Shown piece by piece: positions 7,859 through 16,773 of a DNA stretch of 64,000 nt; position 1 is the first letter of the stretch, and every line of letters starts with the position of its first letter. The notes below the pieces were generated by a model, which was not told the origin of the DNA, searched no databases, and saw only the letters and a list, made by a program, of their open reading frames with translations. This stretch comes from Acidaminococcus fermentans DSM 20731 (GTDB lineage Bacteria > Bacillota > Negativicutes > Acidaminococcales > Acidaminococcaceae). The stretch lies in assembly GCF_000025305.1 (NCBI RefSeq), contig NC_013740.1, positions 1,984,001 through 2,048,000 of the forward strand. The letters are read 5' to 3'. Made by a program: the position numbers and the translations under genes.

Positions 7859-8557
7859 ATGTTTGCATCCATGCGCAATGATATCCGGGTTATCAAACAA
7901 CGGGATCCGGCGGTGAAGAACACCCTGGAAGTTGTGCTCTGTTACTCGGGTCTCCACGCCATCTGGGCCTACCGGCTTTCCCATTTCTTCTATAAAAAGT
8001 CCTGGTTCGTTACCGCCCGTTTCATTTCCACCCTGGCCCGGCTGGCCACAGGCATCGAGATCCATCCCGGTGCCCAGATCGGAGAAGGGCTGTTCATCGA
8101 CCACGGGTCCGGCATCGTCATCGGAGAAACCACCATCATCGGCAACAATGTTTCCCTGTACCAGGGAGTGACCCTGGGCGGCACCGGCAAGGAAAAAGGC
8201 AAACGGCATCCCACCATCGGAGACTATGTGGTGGTGGCCTGCGGAGCCAAGGTGCTGGGTTCCTTCACCGTGGGAGAAGGGGCCAAGATCGGGGCCGGCA
8301 GCGTGGTGCTGAAAGAAGTGCCTCCCTATGCCACAGTAGTGGGCATTCCCGGCCATGTGGTGGCCCGGAAAGGTATCCGGGTGGCTCCCGCCCATTCCGA
8401 ACGGGATGTGGACCTGAACCACAACCGGCTGCCTGACCCCATCGAGGACCAGATTGCCGCCCTGGAAAAACAGGTGGCCCTGCTGAAACGGCAGGTCAGT
8501 GACCTGCGGGCCCAGCAGGAAGGCCCGGCCCTGAAGCAGGTGGTCAACTTCCGCTGA
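7859..8557 (+). CDS. cysE: Serine O-acetyltransferase
   Basis: 232 residues from the ATG at 7859 behind GGGAGGAG. An N-terminal helical part is followed by left-handed beta-helix hexapeptide repeats (EIHPGAQIGEG; HGSGIVIGE; IIGNNVSLYQGVTLGGTGK), with the catalytic-site HGSG and GGTGKEKGKRHP. A coiled C-terminal tail (about 185-225) is longer than the short feedback tail of many CysE proteins. It makes O-acetylserine from serine and acetyl-CoA, the first step of cysteine synthesis; cysK follows 205 bases downstream. Confidence 0.96.
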   Translation: MFASMRNDIRVIKQRDPAVKNTLEVVLCYSGLHAIWAYRLSHFFYKKSWFVTARFISTLARLATGIEIHPGAQIGEGLFIDHGSGIVIGETTIIGNNVSLYQGVTLGGTGKEKGKRHPTIGDYVVVACGAKVLGSFTVGEGAKIGAGSVVLKEVPPYATVVGIPGHVVARKGIRVAPAHSERDVDLNHNRLPDPIEDQIAALEKQVALLKRQVSDLRAQQEGPALKQVVNFR

Positions 8558-8574
8558 TCTTTCGGCAACTTCCG

Positions 8575-8600
8575 AAAAAAAGTGCTCCGGCGCTTTTTTT
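8575..8600 (+). terminator. Terminator after cysE
   Basis: AAAAAAAGTGC and GCGCTTTTTTT form a hairpin (one G-T pair) whose 3' arm is the T-run. It separates cysE from the cysK leader. Confidence 0.7.
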
Positions 8601-8647
8601 CGAGACGAATATCCTAGCGATTTACTTGGAAAAAGGAGGTCTTTTCC

Positions 8648-8692
8648 TTGCAGCAAAACTGGTGGAACAAGCCCCTGGGCCCACGATGTTGA
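8648..8692 (+). CDS. Possible 14-codon leader peptide ahead of cysK
   Basis: A TTG codon eight bases after AAAAAGGAGG opens a frame that reads MQQNWWNKPLGPRC and stops. The strong ribosome site with no long gene behind it suggests a translated leader. The last sense codon is TGT (Cys), two codons are TGG, and CCTGGGC/GCCCGGG around the stop can form a hairpin. It may sense cysteinyl-tRNA or translation state for cysK, but this is inference; no terminator-like T-run follows. Confidence 0.4.
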   Translation: MQQNWWNKPLGPRC

Positions 8693-8762
8693 AGCCCGGG
8701 AAAGCAGGCAGTTCATCATCCATCTGAAAATACATTTCCATGAAAATAAAGGAGAGATCATT

Positions 8763-9704
<942 letters not shown>

Positions 9705-9707
9705 GCA

Positions 9708-9738
9708 AAAGCGGGTGTGAAAATACACCCGCTTTTTT
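9708..9738 (+). terminator. Terminator of cysK
   Basis: AGCGGGTGT and ACACCCGCT pair around GAAAAT and are followed by TTTTTT. Confidence 0.9.
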
Positions 9739-9766
9739 AGTCACTAGTCTCTAGTCACTAGCCAAT
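9739..9766 (+). repeat. Degenerate heptamer tandem repeat
   Basis: AGTCACT, AGTCTCT, AGTCACT and AGCCAAT follow each other with a strict 7-base period in the gap between the cysK and phosphatase-gene terminators. The 13 bases GTCTCTAGTCACT recur inverted near 28939. Confidence 0.7.
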
Positions 9767-9770
9767 GGAA

Positions 9771-9800
9771 AGGACCCGCTTTGACAAGCGGGTCCTGATT
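9771..9800. terminator. Convergent hairpin between cysK and the phytase-like gene
   Basis: AGGACCCGCTT and AAGCGGGTCCT form an 11-bp stem around TGAC. ATTTTT follows on the plus strand and only a short T-run on the minus strand, where it would end the phosphatase transcript. Confidence 0.65.
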
Positions 9801-9801
9801 T

Positions 9802-10710
9802 TTATGGGTTTTGCTTCAAATATTCGGTCCATGTCCCTGTAATGGTTCCCTGCTGCAGCCCTTTTACATAGGTATAGAACTGCTTCAGGCGATAGACTTT
9901 GTTGTCATCGATGGTCTGGCGCCAGGCTTCCTTGTGAGTCATGTGGAGCACGTCCTGGCCCCCCAGGGCATGCTGCCGGGCACAGATGGTTTCCAGGCTG
10001 TCCTTCTGCCCGTTCAGCCAGATGTCCCGCATAATCATATACGCTGTGGTCCGGCCCTTGCCCGCCTGGCAGTGGAAATGCAGCCAGGCATCTTTTGGCA
10101 GCGTCTTCTGCCAGGCCAGGAACGCATCAACCTCTTCCGGTTCCGGCCAGATATGATCCGTACTGGCGAACCGGGCATAGCCCAGGCCGAAGGACGCTGC
10201 GGCCTGCCGTTCCGTCAGGGCCGCTGCCACATTTTCCTTTCCCTTGAAATGGGGCTGCTTGTTCTTGTCCAGCTTATAATAGGAAGTCTCCTTCCCCAGG
10301 GTCTTCGCCAAGCGGTTAGCTTCATCCTTCCGGATGGCGGCATCGGCTTTCCCCACATTGGCCCAGTTGTTGTCCCCATACCAGCTGACAGCCTGGCCAT
10401 TCACGAACCCGTGGGATTCCTGCCGCAGGTCTACCAGGATGATCTGTTGGGGTTTTACCCCCTGCTGCGCCAGTTCCTGGACCAGGGAGGACAGCCCCAG
10501 GATGGAAGGCTGGGCGCTGCCGCTCATGCAGTTTTCCACGTCTGCCCGGTAATTCCGGGGCAGTTGCAGTTTGTTCTTCGTATCCAGCCGCCATACGTAC
10601 CCTTTGGAAGGTTTCACGATAGCTGCAATGGAAGGGGCATCGGCCCAGGCCAGCCCCAGGGAGAGCTGGCTCATCAGCAGGATCCCCGTTGTGATTTTCC
10701 AAAACTTCAT
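9802..10710 (-). CDS. Secreted cysteine phosphatase, PTP-like phytase family
   Basis: 302 residues from the ATG at 10710 behind AGAGGT. Residues 1-24 are a signal peptide ending AWADA. The P-loop HCQAGKGRTT (213-222) with Cys214 and Arg220 and the upstream STDHIWPEPEEVD, whose Asp185 would be the general acid, match the protein-tyrosine-phosphatase-like inositol phosphatases known from Selenomonas. It may release phosphate from phytate or from phosphoproteins outside the cell; substrate choice is inference. An exported or periplasmic location is expected. Confidence 0.85.
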   Translation of the reverse strand: MKFWKITTGILLMSQLSLGLAWADAPSIAAIVKPSKGYVWRLDTKNKLQLPRNYRADVENCMSGSAQPSILGLSSLVQELAQQGVKPQQIILVDLRQESHGFVNGQAVSWYGDNNWANVGKADAAIRKDEANRLAKTLGKETSYYKLDKNKQPHFKGKENVAAALTERQAAASFGLGYARFASTDHIWPEPEEVDAFLAWQKTLPKDAWLHFHCQAGKGRTTAYMIMRDIWLNGQKDSLETICARQHALGGQDVLHMTHKEAWRQTIDDNKVYRLKQFYTYVKGLQQGTITGTWTEYLKQNP

Positions 10711-10722
10711 CTCATTACCTCT

Positions 10723-10745
10723 TTTTCTCTGCACTCTTCACTTTG
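10723..10745 (-). repeat. Heptamer-type repeat at the 5' end of the phosphatase gene
   Basis: On the minus strand GCAAAGT, GAAGAGT and GCAGAGA run in 7-base steps. The AAAGTGAAGAGTGC core recurs in direct form at about 11606-11619. Confidence 0.55.
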
Positions 10746-10785
10746 CTGGCTCCCCTGACGGGTAGCCCCTACGGAGGGGGAGTGT

Positions 10786-11553
10786 TTACTTCGTAATCCA
10801 CCCGAACTTCCGGCAGGCCTTGAGGATGCCTCCCTTGTCATTGTCATCGGTGATGTAGTCCGCCCGTTCCTTGATCACCGGCCGGGCGTTGCCCATGGCC
10901 ACCCCGAAGAAGGGTTTCCGGAACATGGTGATGTCGTTGAGCCCGTCCCCGAACACCACGGCATCTTTGGGATCCGCCCCCATCATGTCCATGAGTTTTT
11001 CGATGCCGGCCCCCTTGTCCACCGGTTCCACCAGCCATGTGTTGTCAATGAAGGGCAGATGGGGCAGCTGCCGCCGGTCCGCCGGTTCGGTGCCCGGCTG
11101 TTCCCGGACGTACATGATCTTGTACACATGGTCCAGACTGCCGATGTCCACCGGCTGGACTTTGGTGTTCATGTAGTTGCCCGGATCTTCCCGGGGAAAA
11201 TCGGCATAAGGGGTGTACCGGTCCAGGGTGTTGTCCAGCACCACGGACCAGGGCTGATTCCGTTCCGTCAGGTCCCGGAGCAGGGCCTTGGCCGGTGCCA
11301 GGGGCAGCCCTTCCATCTCCAGGATCTTCCCATCCACCGTAAGGCTGTTGCCTCCGTCGGCCACCATGGAATGGATGCCGTGTTTTTCCGCAAAGGCCGC
11401 TGCATCACACTGGAGCCGTCCGGTAGCCAGGGCCACAAAATGCCCCTGCCGCTGGAGCTCATCCACACAGTACTGGGTATCTTCCGGCACCTGGCCGGTA
11501 ATCCCCAGTCCCAGAGTTCGATCGATATCAAAGAAAAAATATTTTTTAGCCAT
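10786..11553 (-). CDS. HAD-superfamily Cof-type phosphatase
   Basis: 255 residues. Motif I is DIDRTLG (9-15) rather than the usual DxDGT, motif II lies in ALATGRL, and the C-terminal VFGDGLNDITMF holds the acidic motif IV. The cap between about 85 and 180 fits type C2B (Cof/YidA). These cytoplasmic enzymes dephosphorylate sugar phosphates or similar small molecules; the substrate is not predictable. The Gly to Arg change in motif I is unusual but keeps both aspartates. Confidence 0.88.
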   Translation of the reverse strand: MAKKYFFFDIDRTLGLGITGQVPEDTQYCVDELQRQGHFVALATGRLQCDAAAFAEKHGIHSMVADGGNSLTVDGKILEMEGLPLAPAKALLRDLTERNQPWSVVLDNTLDRYTPYADFPREDPGNYMNTKVQPVDIGSLDHVYKIMYVREQPGTEPADRRQLPHLPFIDNTWLVEPVDKGAGIEKLMDMMGADPKDAVVFGDGLNDITMFRKPFFGVAMGNARPVIKERADYITDDNDKGGILKACRKFGWITK

Positions 11554-11743
11554 GGATTCCTTCCTTTGTCAGTGATAATTACGCAATGATTTCCTATTAT
11601 AACACAAAGTGAAGAGTGCGGGGGAAAGGCCAAATATAAGTCGGCAGCTCCGTTGTATTTTTCCCCTCGAAACGGTACAATATCCTTTGCCGGACAGACT
11701 GATCAGTCCGGCTCCATTTTTCACCAAGGAAAGGATTTTTGCC

Positions 11744-12148
11744 ATGCTTCGCAGAATCATGAAATGGCTGACCGGCTTCCCAGAGGGAGAACAGCCGGCT
11801 GCCCCCTCTTCTTCCCGGGGAAAACCCCGGTTCTCCCCCCAGCGTCTCCTGTCCCTGATCCTGATCGGAGTCCTGGCTGCCGGACTCTTTTTCTGGAAAA
11901 CCCAGTCTGACAAACGGGCAGAGGAAAAAGCGGCCCAGGAAAGGACCCGGATCATGGAACAGCAGAAAACCGGACCCAGGAGGGTGGCTCCCCGGAAACC
12001 GGCTCCCCAGGCCGGCCAGAACTCTCCTGCCGTGAACAAACAGCCCGCCGCTCCCCTGCCCCCGCCATCCCAGCCCCAGGTCCCCGTGCCCACCGGACCC
12101 AAAGTAAAGGCCCAGACTCCGCCCATGATCCAGCCGAAGGCAAGATAG
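11744..12148 (+). CDS. Membrane-anchored proline-rich protein of unknown function
   Basis: 134 residues from the ATG at 11744, preceded by AAGGAAAGGA. After a basic N-terminus comes one transmembrane segment (LLSLILIGVLAAGLFF, about 36-51), then a charged Glu/Arg/Lys stretch likely to be helical and a Pro/Ala/Gln-rich tail to the end. I recognise no domain. The layout suggests a single-pass protein with a long flexible tail outside the membrane. It stands alone between divergent and co-directional neighbours. Confidence 0.65.
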   Translation: MLRRIMKWLTGFPEGEQPAAPSSSRGKPRFSPQRLLSLILIGVLAAGLFFWKTQSDKRAEEKAAQERTRIMEQQKTGPRRVAPRKPAPQAGQNSPAVNKQPAAPLPPPSQPQVPVPTGPKVKAQTPPMIQPKAR

Positions 12149-12173
12149 GTTCTGTTGCCTGTGCAACAGAACC
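12148..12173 (+). terminator. Perfect inverted repeat at the stop codon, possible terminator
   Basis: GGTTCTGTTGC and GCAACAGAACC form a perfect 11-bp stem with a CTGT loop starting in the stop codon of the preceding gene. There is no T-run, so termination would need another factor. Confidence 0.5.
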
Positions 12174-12331
12174 GGTCGTGGGCTGTGAGTCACGGGGCGC
12201 GGGCCTGTTGCTGCGGCCGTGACAACCCATTTTTACACTTCCCAACCGATTTCACCTTTTTTAACCAGAAACGGAGCAAAAATGGCGCTGGTCCAAGCTC
12301 ACGACTTGCGACCCGCGGCTCGTGACTCCTA
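12174..12331. repeat. Paired degenerate heptamer repeats in inverted orientation
   Basis: At 12174-12215 the DNA reads GGTCGTG, GGCTGTG, AGTCACG, GGGCGCG, GGCCTGT, and at 12297-12331 GCTCACG, ACTTGCG, ACCCGCG, GCTCGTG, ACTCCTA, both in 7-base steps. The two blocks are imperfect inverted copies (about 16 of 19 bases match) and could fold into one large stem. Otherwise this 260-base gap holds only the promoter region of the transporter gene. Confidence 0.65.
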
Positions 12332-12409
12332 CAATTTTCTTGCAACTTTCCCCAGTCTATAATACAATAGAAATCACTGAATTGTCACATTTTGAAATGA
12401 GGTGTTTTT

Positions 12410-13885
12410 TTGTCTGAGAAAGGTGTTTCTACGGAATCCTTCAGTTCCCGGCTGGGCTTCATCCTGGTCAGCGCCGGCTGCGCCATCGGCATCGGGAATG
12501 TGTGGAAGTTCCCCTACCTGTGCGGCCAGTTCGGCGGAGCCGCCTTCATCCTGATCTACCTAGTGTTCCTGCTCATCATGGGCATCCCGGTGATGGTCTG
12601 TGAATTCGCCATCGGCCGGGGCAGCCGCTGCAGCGCCGCCAAAAGCTTCGAGGCCCTGGAGCCTTCCGGCACCTGCTGGCACCGGTTCAAGGCCATCAGC
12701 ATCGCAGGCTGTTACATGCTGATGATGTACTACACCACCGTCACCGGCTGGATGCTGTATTACTGCTGGCTCCATATCAAGGGAACTTTTGTGGGGGCCA
12801 CTCCCCAGTTCATCACCGCCACCTTCGGAGCCATGCTCCAAGATCCGGCCAACCTGCTGTTCTGGATGGTGCTCACCTGCGTGCTGGGCTTCGGGGTCTG
12901 CTACCTGGGGATCCAGAACGGGGTGGAACGGATCACCAAATGGATGATGAGTGCTCTCCTGCTGCTGATGATGGTCCTGGCTGCCCATTCTCTGTTCCTG
13001 GAAGGTGCGGAAAAAGGCATCCAGTTCTATCTGGTGCCCAATTTTGCCGCCCTGGAAAAGCTGGGCTGGGGAAATGTGATCTACGCCGCCATGAGCCAGG
13101 CTTTCTTCACCCTGTCCATCGGCATCGGAGCCATGCTGATTTTTGGGGCCTACCTGCCCCATGGCCGGAGCCTGTTCGGAGAAGCGTCCACCATCACCGC
13201 CCTGGACACTTTTGTGGCCCTGATGGCCGGATTCATCATCATCCCCGCCTGCTTCGCCTTTGGCATCCAGCCGGATGCCGGCCCTTCCCTGATTTTCCTG
13301 ACCATCCCCAACCTGTTCGTCCAGATGCCGGGGGGCCGGTTCTGGGGTATGCTGTTCTTCATCTTCCTGTCCTTTGCAGCCCTGTCCACGGTCATCGCCG
13401 TATTTGAAAACATCATTGCCTTTGGTATGAACCTGTACGGCTGGAGCCGGAAAAAGAGCGTGGCCGTCAACGGGCTGGCCATTGTGCTCCTGAGTATCCC
13501 CTGCGTCCTGGGCTTCAATCTGTGGAGCGGCTTCCAGCCCCTGGGCCCCGGTTCTTCCGTCCTGGACCTGGAAGACTTCATCGTCTCCAACAATCTGCTG
13601 CCTCTGGGAAGCCTGGCCTTTGTACTGTTCTGCACCAAAAAGAACGGCTGGGGCTGGAAGAACTTCCTGGCGGAAGCCAACGACGGGGAAGGCCGGAACC
13701 TGCCGGCCTCCCTCCGGAACTATCTGCTGTATGTGCTGCCCCTGCTGATCATCACCATCTACCTGAAAGGGTACTACGACATGTTCAGCAAACAGGGACC
13801 GGCAGTACTGGCCAAGTGGCTGGTCCTGGCCTTCCTGTTTTTGGGTTTCATCTTCTACACCGCCAGCAGGAAAAAAACACAGTAA
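12410..13885 (+). CDS. Sodium-dependent transporter, NSS/SNF family, copy 1
   Basis: 491 residues with about 12 membrane helices. The N-terminal LVSAGCAIGIGNVWKFPYLC is the conserved sodium- and substrate-binding helix 1 of neurotransmitter:sodium symporters. FFTLSIGIGAM and SFAALSTVIAVFEN mark helices 6 and 8. It should import an amino acid or amine with sodium across the cytoplasmic membrane. Translation starts at TTG 12410 behind GAGGTG. The next gene is a close paralogue. A terminator lies between them, so each may be regulated alone. Confidence 0.93.
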   Translation: MSEKGVSTESFSSRLGFILVSAGCAIGIGNVWKFPYLCGQFGGAAFILIYLVFLLIMGIPVMVCEFAIGRGSRCSAAKSFEALEPSGTCWHRFKAISIAGCYMLMMYYTTVTGWMLYYCWLHIKGTFVGATPQFITATFGAMLQDPANLLFWMVLTCVLGFGVCYLGIQNGVERITKWMMSALLLLMMVLAAHSLFLEGAEKGIQFYLVPNFAALEKLGWGNVIYAAMSQAFFTLSIGIGAMLIFGAYLPHGRSLFGEASTITALDTFVALMAGFIIIPACFAFGIQPDAGPSLIFLTIPNLFVQMPGGRFWGMLFFIFLSFAALSTVIAVFENIIAFGMNLYGWSRKKSVAVNGLAIVLLSIPCVLGFNLWSGFQPLGPGSSVLDLEDFIVSNNLLPLGSLAFVLFCTKKNGWGWKNFLAEANDGEGRNLPASLRNYLLYVLPLLIITIYLKGYYDMFSKQGPAVLAKWLVLAFLFLGFIFYTASRKKTQ

Positions 13886-13890
13886 AAAAC

Positions 13891-13943
13891 AGCTGTGGAC
13901 ACGGTCGGTTCTTGCAGCCGGCTACCCGTCCACAGCTTTTTTT
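13891..13943 (+). terminator. Terminator between the two NSS transporter genes
   Basis: AGCTGTGGAC and GTCCACAGCT pair, with a smaller internal stem, and are followed by seven T residues. Confidence 0.9.
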
Positions 13944-14014
13944 GCATCCTTTGGGCTTTTAGTGTAAAATTGTAACATATTAATCATTCGTAGCATAGAA
14001 GTGAGGTAGAACTT

Positions 14015-15496
14015 ATGTCAGAACAGCAAAGCACCCGTGATTCCTTCCAATCCCGTCTGGGTTTCATCCTGGTCAGCGCCGGCTGTGCCATCGGCATCGG
14101 CAATGTGTGGAAGTTCCCCTACCTGTGCGGCCAGTACGGCGGAGCCGCCTTCATTCTCCTGTATCTCCTGTTCCTGCTGATCCTGGGGATACCCGTGCTC
14201 CTGTGCGAATTCGCCCTGGGCCGGAGCAGCCGCCAGAGCGTGGCCCGGTGCTTCGACCGGCTGGCTCCCGCCGGCAGCCGCTGGCCCCGGCTGAAGTACA
14301 TCGGCATCGCCGGGGTCACCCTGCTGATGCTGTACTACACCACCGTCACCGGCTGGATGCTGAATTACTGCTGGCTCCATCTGAAAGGGACCTTTGCAGG
14401 CCAGTCCCCCGCCTTCATCCAGAGCACCTTCCAGGCCATGCTGGCCCAGCCTCTTTCCATGGGCTTCTGGACCTTCCTGTCCTGCTTTCTGGGCTTTGTG
14501 GTCTGCTACATGGGGCTGGAAAAAGGCATCGAGCGGATCACCAAAGTGATGATGAGCGCCCTGCTGCTGTTGATGATCATCCTGGCAGTCCATTCCCTGT
14601 TCCTCCCCGGAGCAGAAAAAGGCATTGAATTTTACCTGGTGCCCAATTTCGCAGCCCTGGAAAAACTGGGCTGGGGAAACGTGATCTACGCCGCCATGAG
14701 CCAGGCCTTCTTCACCCTCAGCGCCGGCAATGGCGCCATGATGATCTTTGCTTCCTATATGGACAAAAAACGGAGCCTGCCGGGAGAAGCCCTGACCATC
14801 ACCGCCCTGGACACCTTTGTGGCTCTCATGAGCGGCTTCATCATCATCCCCGCCTGTTTCGCCTACGGAATCCAGCCGGATGCCGGACCCTCCCTGATCT
14901 TCCTGACCATTCCCAACCTGTTCACCCTGATGCCGGGAGGACGGATCTGGGGCAGCCTGTTCTTCGTGTTCCTGTCCTTTGCCGCCCTGTCCACGGTCAT
15001 TGCCGTGATGGAAAGCATCATCGCCTGCTTTCGGGAGCTGCTGGGCTGGGACCGGCCCAAAGCCGCCTGGTTCGTGTTCGCCCTCATCGCCCTGGGCAGT
15101 ATCCCCTGCGTGCTGGGCTTCAACCTGTGGAGCGGTTTCCAGCCTCTGGGACCGGGCACCGGCGTCCTTGACCTGGAAGACTTCATCGTTTCCAACAACC
15201 TGCTGCCCCTGGGCGGCCTGACCTTCGTCCTGTTCTGCACCCGGAAGAACGGCTGGGGCTGGAACAATTTCCTGGATGAAGTGAACCAGGGAGCCGGCCG
15301 GAACCTGGCGGACTGGTGGAAACAGTATTATACCTGGGGCCTGCCCCTGGTGATCCTGGGGATCTACCTGAAAGGCTACGACGATCTGTTCGCCAAACAG
15401 GGTCCCGCCGTCCTGGCCCAGTGGATGCTCATCGCCCTGGCATTCCTGGGGTGGATCGGGTACTGTGTAAAGGGATGTGGAACGAAAAAAGAATAA
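14015..15496 (+). CDS. Sodium-dependent transporter, NSS/SNF family, copy 2
   Basis: 493 residues, clearly paralogous to the gene at 12410-13885 along its whole length: both share LVSAGCAIGIGNVWKFPYLC, YYTTVTGWML, EKLGWGNVIYAAMSQAFFTL and LDLEDFIVSNNLLPLG. Differences cluster in helix 6 (SAGNGAMMIFASY against SIGIGAMLIFGAY), near the substrate site of the family, so the two may differ in substrate. The ATG is preceded by GTGAGG. The likely role is sodium-driven amino-acid uptake, which suits an amino-acid-fermenting, sodium-pumping organism. Confidence 0.93.
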   Translation: MSEQQSTRDSFQSRLGFILVSAGCAIGIGNVWKFPYLCGQYGGAAFILLYLLFLLILGIPVLLCEFALGRSSRQSVARCFDRLAPAGSRWPRLKYIGIAGVTLLMLYYTTVTGWMLNYCWLHLKGTFAGQSPAFIQSTFQAMLAQPLSMGFWTFLSCFLGFVVCYMGLEKGIERITKVMMSALLLLMIILAVHSLFLPGAEKGIEFYLVPNFAALEKLGWGNVIYAAMSQAFFTLSAGNGAMMIFASYMDKKRSLPGEALTITALDTFVALMSGFIIIPACFAYGIQPDAGPSLIFLTIPNLFTLMPGGRIWGSLFFVFLSFAALSTVIAVMESIIACFRELLGWDRPKAAWFVFALIALGSIPCVLGFNLWSGFQPLGPGTGVLDLEDFIVSNNLLPLGGLTFVLFCTRKNGWGWNNFLDEVNQGAGRNLADWWKQYYTWGLPLVILGIYLKGYDDLFAKQGPAVLAQWMLIALAFLGWIGYCVKGCGTKKE

Positions 15497-15525
15497 GAAA
15501 AAAAGGGGGGAGTCACCCCCCCCCG

Positions 15526-15546
15526 GTCAACGGTCAGCTGACAAAA
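15526..15546 (+). repeat. Short GTCAACG/GTCAGCT heptamer repeat
   Basis: GTCAACG, GTCAGCT, GACAAAA in 7-base steps. The 15 bases GTCAACGGTCAGCTG recur exactly at 18711-18725. Confidence 0.6.
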
Positions 15547-15547
15547 A

Positions 15548-15598
15548 GGGAGATGTGAAAAAATGATTTCTCATTTTTTCACATCTCCCTTCTTTTTT
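15548..15598. terminator. Bidirectional terminator between NSS copy 2 and the EFR1 gene
   Basis: A perfect 19-bp stem (15548-15566 with 15571-15589) and TTTC loop. A T-run follows on the plus strand and an A-run precedes, so it serves both converging genes. Confidence 0.92.
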
Positions 15599-16349
15599 AC
15601 CGCTCCAGCTCCTTCGCTGTTACGCCCGGATGCCTGTACTGGTCCTCTTTCAGGACCACTCTGCCCCGGACGGTGATGGCCTGGTGGGGACAGCCGTGGA
15701 GACAGGCCAGACAGTGGAGGCAATGGTCCCCCATGACGGCGTACTTTTCTCCCAGATGGATGTTTTCCACCGGACACAACCGCACGCATTCTCCGCATTT
15801 TTTGCACCGGTCCGGATCCACCTGGATGCGCATGTACCAGTCTCCGATGGCGTGGCCGATGGGATTGTCGAACAGGCTGGCCATGAGGGACCCGGTTTCC
15901 AGGCTGTGATTTTCTTTCCGGTTCCGGATGGCTTCGACCGCTTCCTTCACTACTTCCGGTTCCTTGTTCAGCTTGTGCAGATCGTAGCCGATGTGGGACC
16001 TGCCGCAGATGGTGCTGTTGGCGATGAGCGGCACGGCCCGGCTCCAGGAAAGCCTGCAGCCCTGCGCCTGCAACAGGTTCTGCAGGGTCCGGAACGTGCG
16101 ACCCCAGGAACTGCCGCAGGTGGCCAGGGCATAGATATAGGATCCTTCCGGAAAATCATGGCTGCGGACAAATTCCGCTACATTGGCAGGCACATCTCCA
16201 TAATACACGGGAAACACCAGACCGATGGCCGGCCCTTCCAGCACCGTTCCGGACGTCCGGGTAATGGAAATGATTTTGTCATCCAGGGCTTCGCCCAGCT
16301 CCCGGGCCAGTGCCAGAGAATTGCCGGTGGTGGAAAAATAGTAAATCAT
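15597..16349 (-). CDS. EFR1-family flavodoxin-ferredoxin fusion
   Basis: 250 residues from the ATG at 16349 behind AGGAGA. The N-terminal MIYYFSTTGNSLALA is a flavodoxin-type FMN phosphate loop. The C-terminal part holds two ferredoxin motifs, CKKCGECVRLC and CLHCLACLHGC, each followed by proline. EFR1 proteins are small electron carriers with no assigned partner. A hairpin separates it from the upstream thioesterase gene, so it may be only partly co-transcribed. Confidence 0.9.
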   Translation of the reverse strand: MIYYFSTTGNSLALARELGEALDDKIISITRTSGTVLEGPAIGLVFPVYYGDVPANVAEFVRSHDFPEGSYIYALATCGSSWGRTFRTLQNLLQAQGCRLSWSRAVPLIANSTICGRSHIGYDLHKLNKEPEVVKEAVEAIRNRKENHSLETGSLMASLFDNPIGHAIGDWYMRIQVDPDRCKKCGECVRLCPVENIHLGEKYAVMGDHCLHCLACLHGCPHQAITVRGRVVLKEDQYRHPGVTAKELER

Positions 16350-16372
16350 GATTTTTTTCTTCTCCTGATACA

Positions 16373-16410
16373 GAAAATCCAGGGTCTCACAGAGACCTCT
16401 GGATTTTTTT
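16373..16410 (-). terminator. Hairpin at the end of the thioesterase gene
   Basis: AATCCAGAGGTCTC and GAGACCCTGGATT pair on the minus strand, overlapping the stop codon of the thioesterase; TTTTCT follows. The plus strand also has a long T-run. Confidence 0.65.
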
Positions 16411-16773
16411 GGGTTTTCGGTTTTCGTCCAACGATACATACACAAACAGGGCATCCGCTGCCCGGATGGGTTCCTGCTCTTCCTGTTCCGGTTCCATCCA
16501 GGCCACCACTTCCACGTCCATGGAGGTATTTCCCACCCGGACCACCCGGCCTTCCAGCTGCAGCACGGAACCATAGGGAATGGGGACATAAAAGTTCATA
16601 CCCTTGACGGCCGCTGTGGTCACCCGGGTCCAGGCAAACCGGTGGGCGGTGATGCCGCTGAGTTCATCCATCCAGCCCATCAGGGTACCGCCGAACAGAT
16701 GGCCAGCGGAATTGGCCATGGACAGCATCACCGACCGGGTCATGATCACCGGCTGGTTGTGCTCCTGTTTCAT
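16387..16773 (-). CDS. Acyl-CoA thioesterase, hotdog fold
   Basis: 128 residues. The segment NSAGHLFGGTLMGWMDELSG is the helix-1 signature of YciA/BACH-type thioesterases, with Asp in MDE as the usual active-site acid, followed by the hotdog strands (VTTAAVKGMNFYVPI; GSVLQLEGRVV). It would hydrolyse acyl-CoA to free acid and CoA in the cytoplasm. The start ATG overlaps the stop of the SGNH hydrolase gene (16770-16773), so the two are translationally coupled. Confidence 0.9.
   Translation of the reverse strand: MKQEHNQPVIMTRSVMLSMANSAGHLFGGTLMGWMDELSGITAHRFAWTRVTTAAVKGMNFYVPIPYGSVLQLEGRVVRVGNTSMDVEVVAWMEPEQEEQEPIRAADALFVYVSLDENRKPKKIQRSL

Noticed and set aside
10750-10782. A terminator of the HAD phosphatase gene
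   Set aside because: CTCCCC and GGGGAG can pair, but there is no T-run and the stem is interrupted, so I did not list it as a terminator.
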